A DNA stretch of 6,841 bases, taken from positions 1-6,841 of the forward strand of contig CAMYZR010000073.1 of NCBI GenBank assembly GCA_947303905.1. Direction: 5' to 3'. Made by a program: the position numbers and the translations under genes. How positions within the stretch are numbered: position 1 is the stretch's first letter; every line of letters starts with the position of its first letter. Positions 6,494-6,841 of this stretch are shown piece after piece. This DNA is from an uncultured Atopobiaceae bacterium (GTDB lineage Bacteria > Actinomycetota > Coriobacteriia > Coriobacteriales > Atopobiaceae). The notes below the pieces were generated by a model. It was not told the DNA's origin and made no database searches. It worked only from the letters and a program-made list of their open reading frames with translations.

Positions 6494-6502
6494 TGCTAAA
6501 CT
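6494..6502 (+). promoter_or_regulatory. Possible extended -10 promoter of pyrH
   Basis: TGC-TAAACT at 6494-6502 fits an extended -10 element (TGN then TAAACT, four of six bases of TATAAT). No good -35 box is seen at the right distance. A promoter is expected here because an intrinsic terminator stands between tsf and pyrH. Transcription would start near 6509, giving a leader of about 40 bases. Confidence 0.35.
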
Positions 6503-6515
6503 CAACTAGATGTAC

Positions 6516-6532
6516 ATGCCGCACTGCGGCAT
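6516..6532 (+). promoter_or_regulatory. Perfect hairpin just before the pyrH ribosome site
   Basis: ATGCCGC (6516-6522) and GCGGCAT (6526-6532) form seven perfect pairs around an ACT triloop. It ends 7 bases before AGGAGG (6540-6545). There is no T run, so it is not an intrinsic terminator. It may set mRNA stability or ribosome access for pyrH. Confidence 0.55.
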
Positions 6533-6549
6533 AGACTTGAGGAGGATTC

Positions 6550-6841
6550 TTGGCTGAGTACAAGTACAAGCGCGTGCTGCTTAAGCTCTCTGGTGAGGCC
6601 CTCATGGGCAGCAGGTATTTTGGCATCGATCCCGAGGTGCCGCAGAGAATTGCCGAGCAACTGAAGCCCGCCTATGATGACGGTGTCGAGATCGCCGTGG
6701 TCGTCGGTGGCGGCAACATCTATCGTGGCCTCGAGGGCGCCGCAGAGGGAATGGACCGTGCCCAGGGTGACAACATGGGCATGCTCGCAACCGTCATCAA
6801 CTCGCTGGCCCTGCAGGACTGCTTCGAGAAGAACGGCTTCG
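6550..6841 (+). CDS. pyrH: UMP kinase (uridylate kinase), 3' partial
   Basis: Converts UMP to UDP with ATP in pyrimidine nucleotide synthesis, as a cytoplasmic hexamer of the amino acid kinase fold. About 97 residues of roughly 240 are visible. Motifs: the N-terminal KRVLLKLSGEALMG (7-20) that binds phosphate, VVVGGGNIYRG (50-60), and GDNMGMLATVINSLALQD (73-90), all typical of bacterial PyrH. I chose TTG 6550 as start: it follows AGGAGG (6540-6545) by 4 bases and gives the expected short N-terminus (M)AEYKYKRVLLKLSGEAL, while the next in-frame ATG at 6604 would remove the essential KLSGEAL. The rpsB-tsf-pyrH order is common in bacteria, usually followed by frr, which would lie outside the window. 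Codon use is less extreme than in tsf. Confidence 0.95.
   Translation, partial: MAEYKYKRVLLKLSGEALMGSRYFGIDPEVPQRIAEQLKPAYDDGVEIAVVVGGGNIYRGLEGAAEGMDRAQGDNMGMLATVINSLALQDCFEKNGF

Noticed and set aside
6420..6790. Two short minus-strand open frames over the tsf-pyrH spacer and pyrH start
   Set aside because: Both overlap the secure pyrH reading frame or the hairpin-rich spacer, and neither translation shows a domain.
1..6841. Mobile elements, CRISPR arrays, tRNA or rRNA genes
   Set aside because: No terminal inverted repeats, transposase, spaced direct repeats or tRNA/rRNA signatures were seen; XerC has housekeeping context and is not read as a phage integrase.

Overview
The window is high-GC bacterial chromosome with seven protein genes, all on the plus strand. 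I read it as housekeeping DNA of an actinobacterium, most likely of the class Coriobacteriia (Olsenella/Atopobium type). This rests on base composition, on DprA sequence features, and on a folate-type TrmFO inside an actinobacterial-looking rpsB region. The placement is inference; I had no database to compare with.

The first part (about 1-4440) is one tightly packed cluster: comM (5' end outside the window), dprA, trmFO and xerC. comM and dprA overlap by 8 bases, trmFO follows after a short gap, and xerC overlaps the trmFO stop in an ATGA. ComM is a hexameric AAA+ branch-migration helicase and DprA a RecA loader; both process incoming single-stranded DNA in natural transformation. TrmFO makes m5U54 in tRNA, and XerC resolves chromosome dimers. 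The order matches the smf-topA-trmFO-codV block of Bacillus, without topA.

The second part (4441-6841) is a translation and nucleotide block. It starts with a good sigma-70-type promoter (4502-4531) and a leader of about 135 bases that can fold into a closed multi-helix structure. Then come rpsB (ribosomal protein S2) and tsf (EF-Ts), an intrinsic terminator, and a 182-base spacer with further inverted repeats. Last is the start of pyrH (UMP kinase), which begins with TTG and runs off the right edge. rpsB and tsf have the strongly C-ending codon use of highly expressed genes, unlike the genes before them.

The most unusual feature is in comM. The Walker A (P-loop) segment is present twice in tandem as a perfect 11-residue protein repeat. 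The two DNA copies differ at seven positions, all third bases of seven consecutive fourfold-degenerate codons. Other points of interest are the candidate S2 leader RNA, the hairpins before pyrH, and changed residues in DprA signature motifs. I found no mobile element, CRISPR array, tRNA, rRNA or convincing minus-strand gene.
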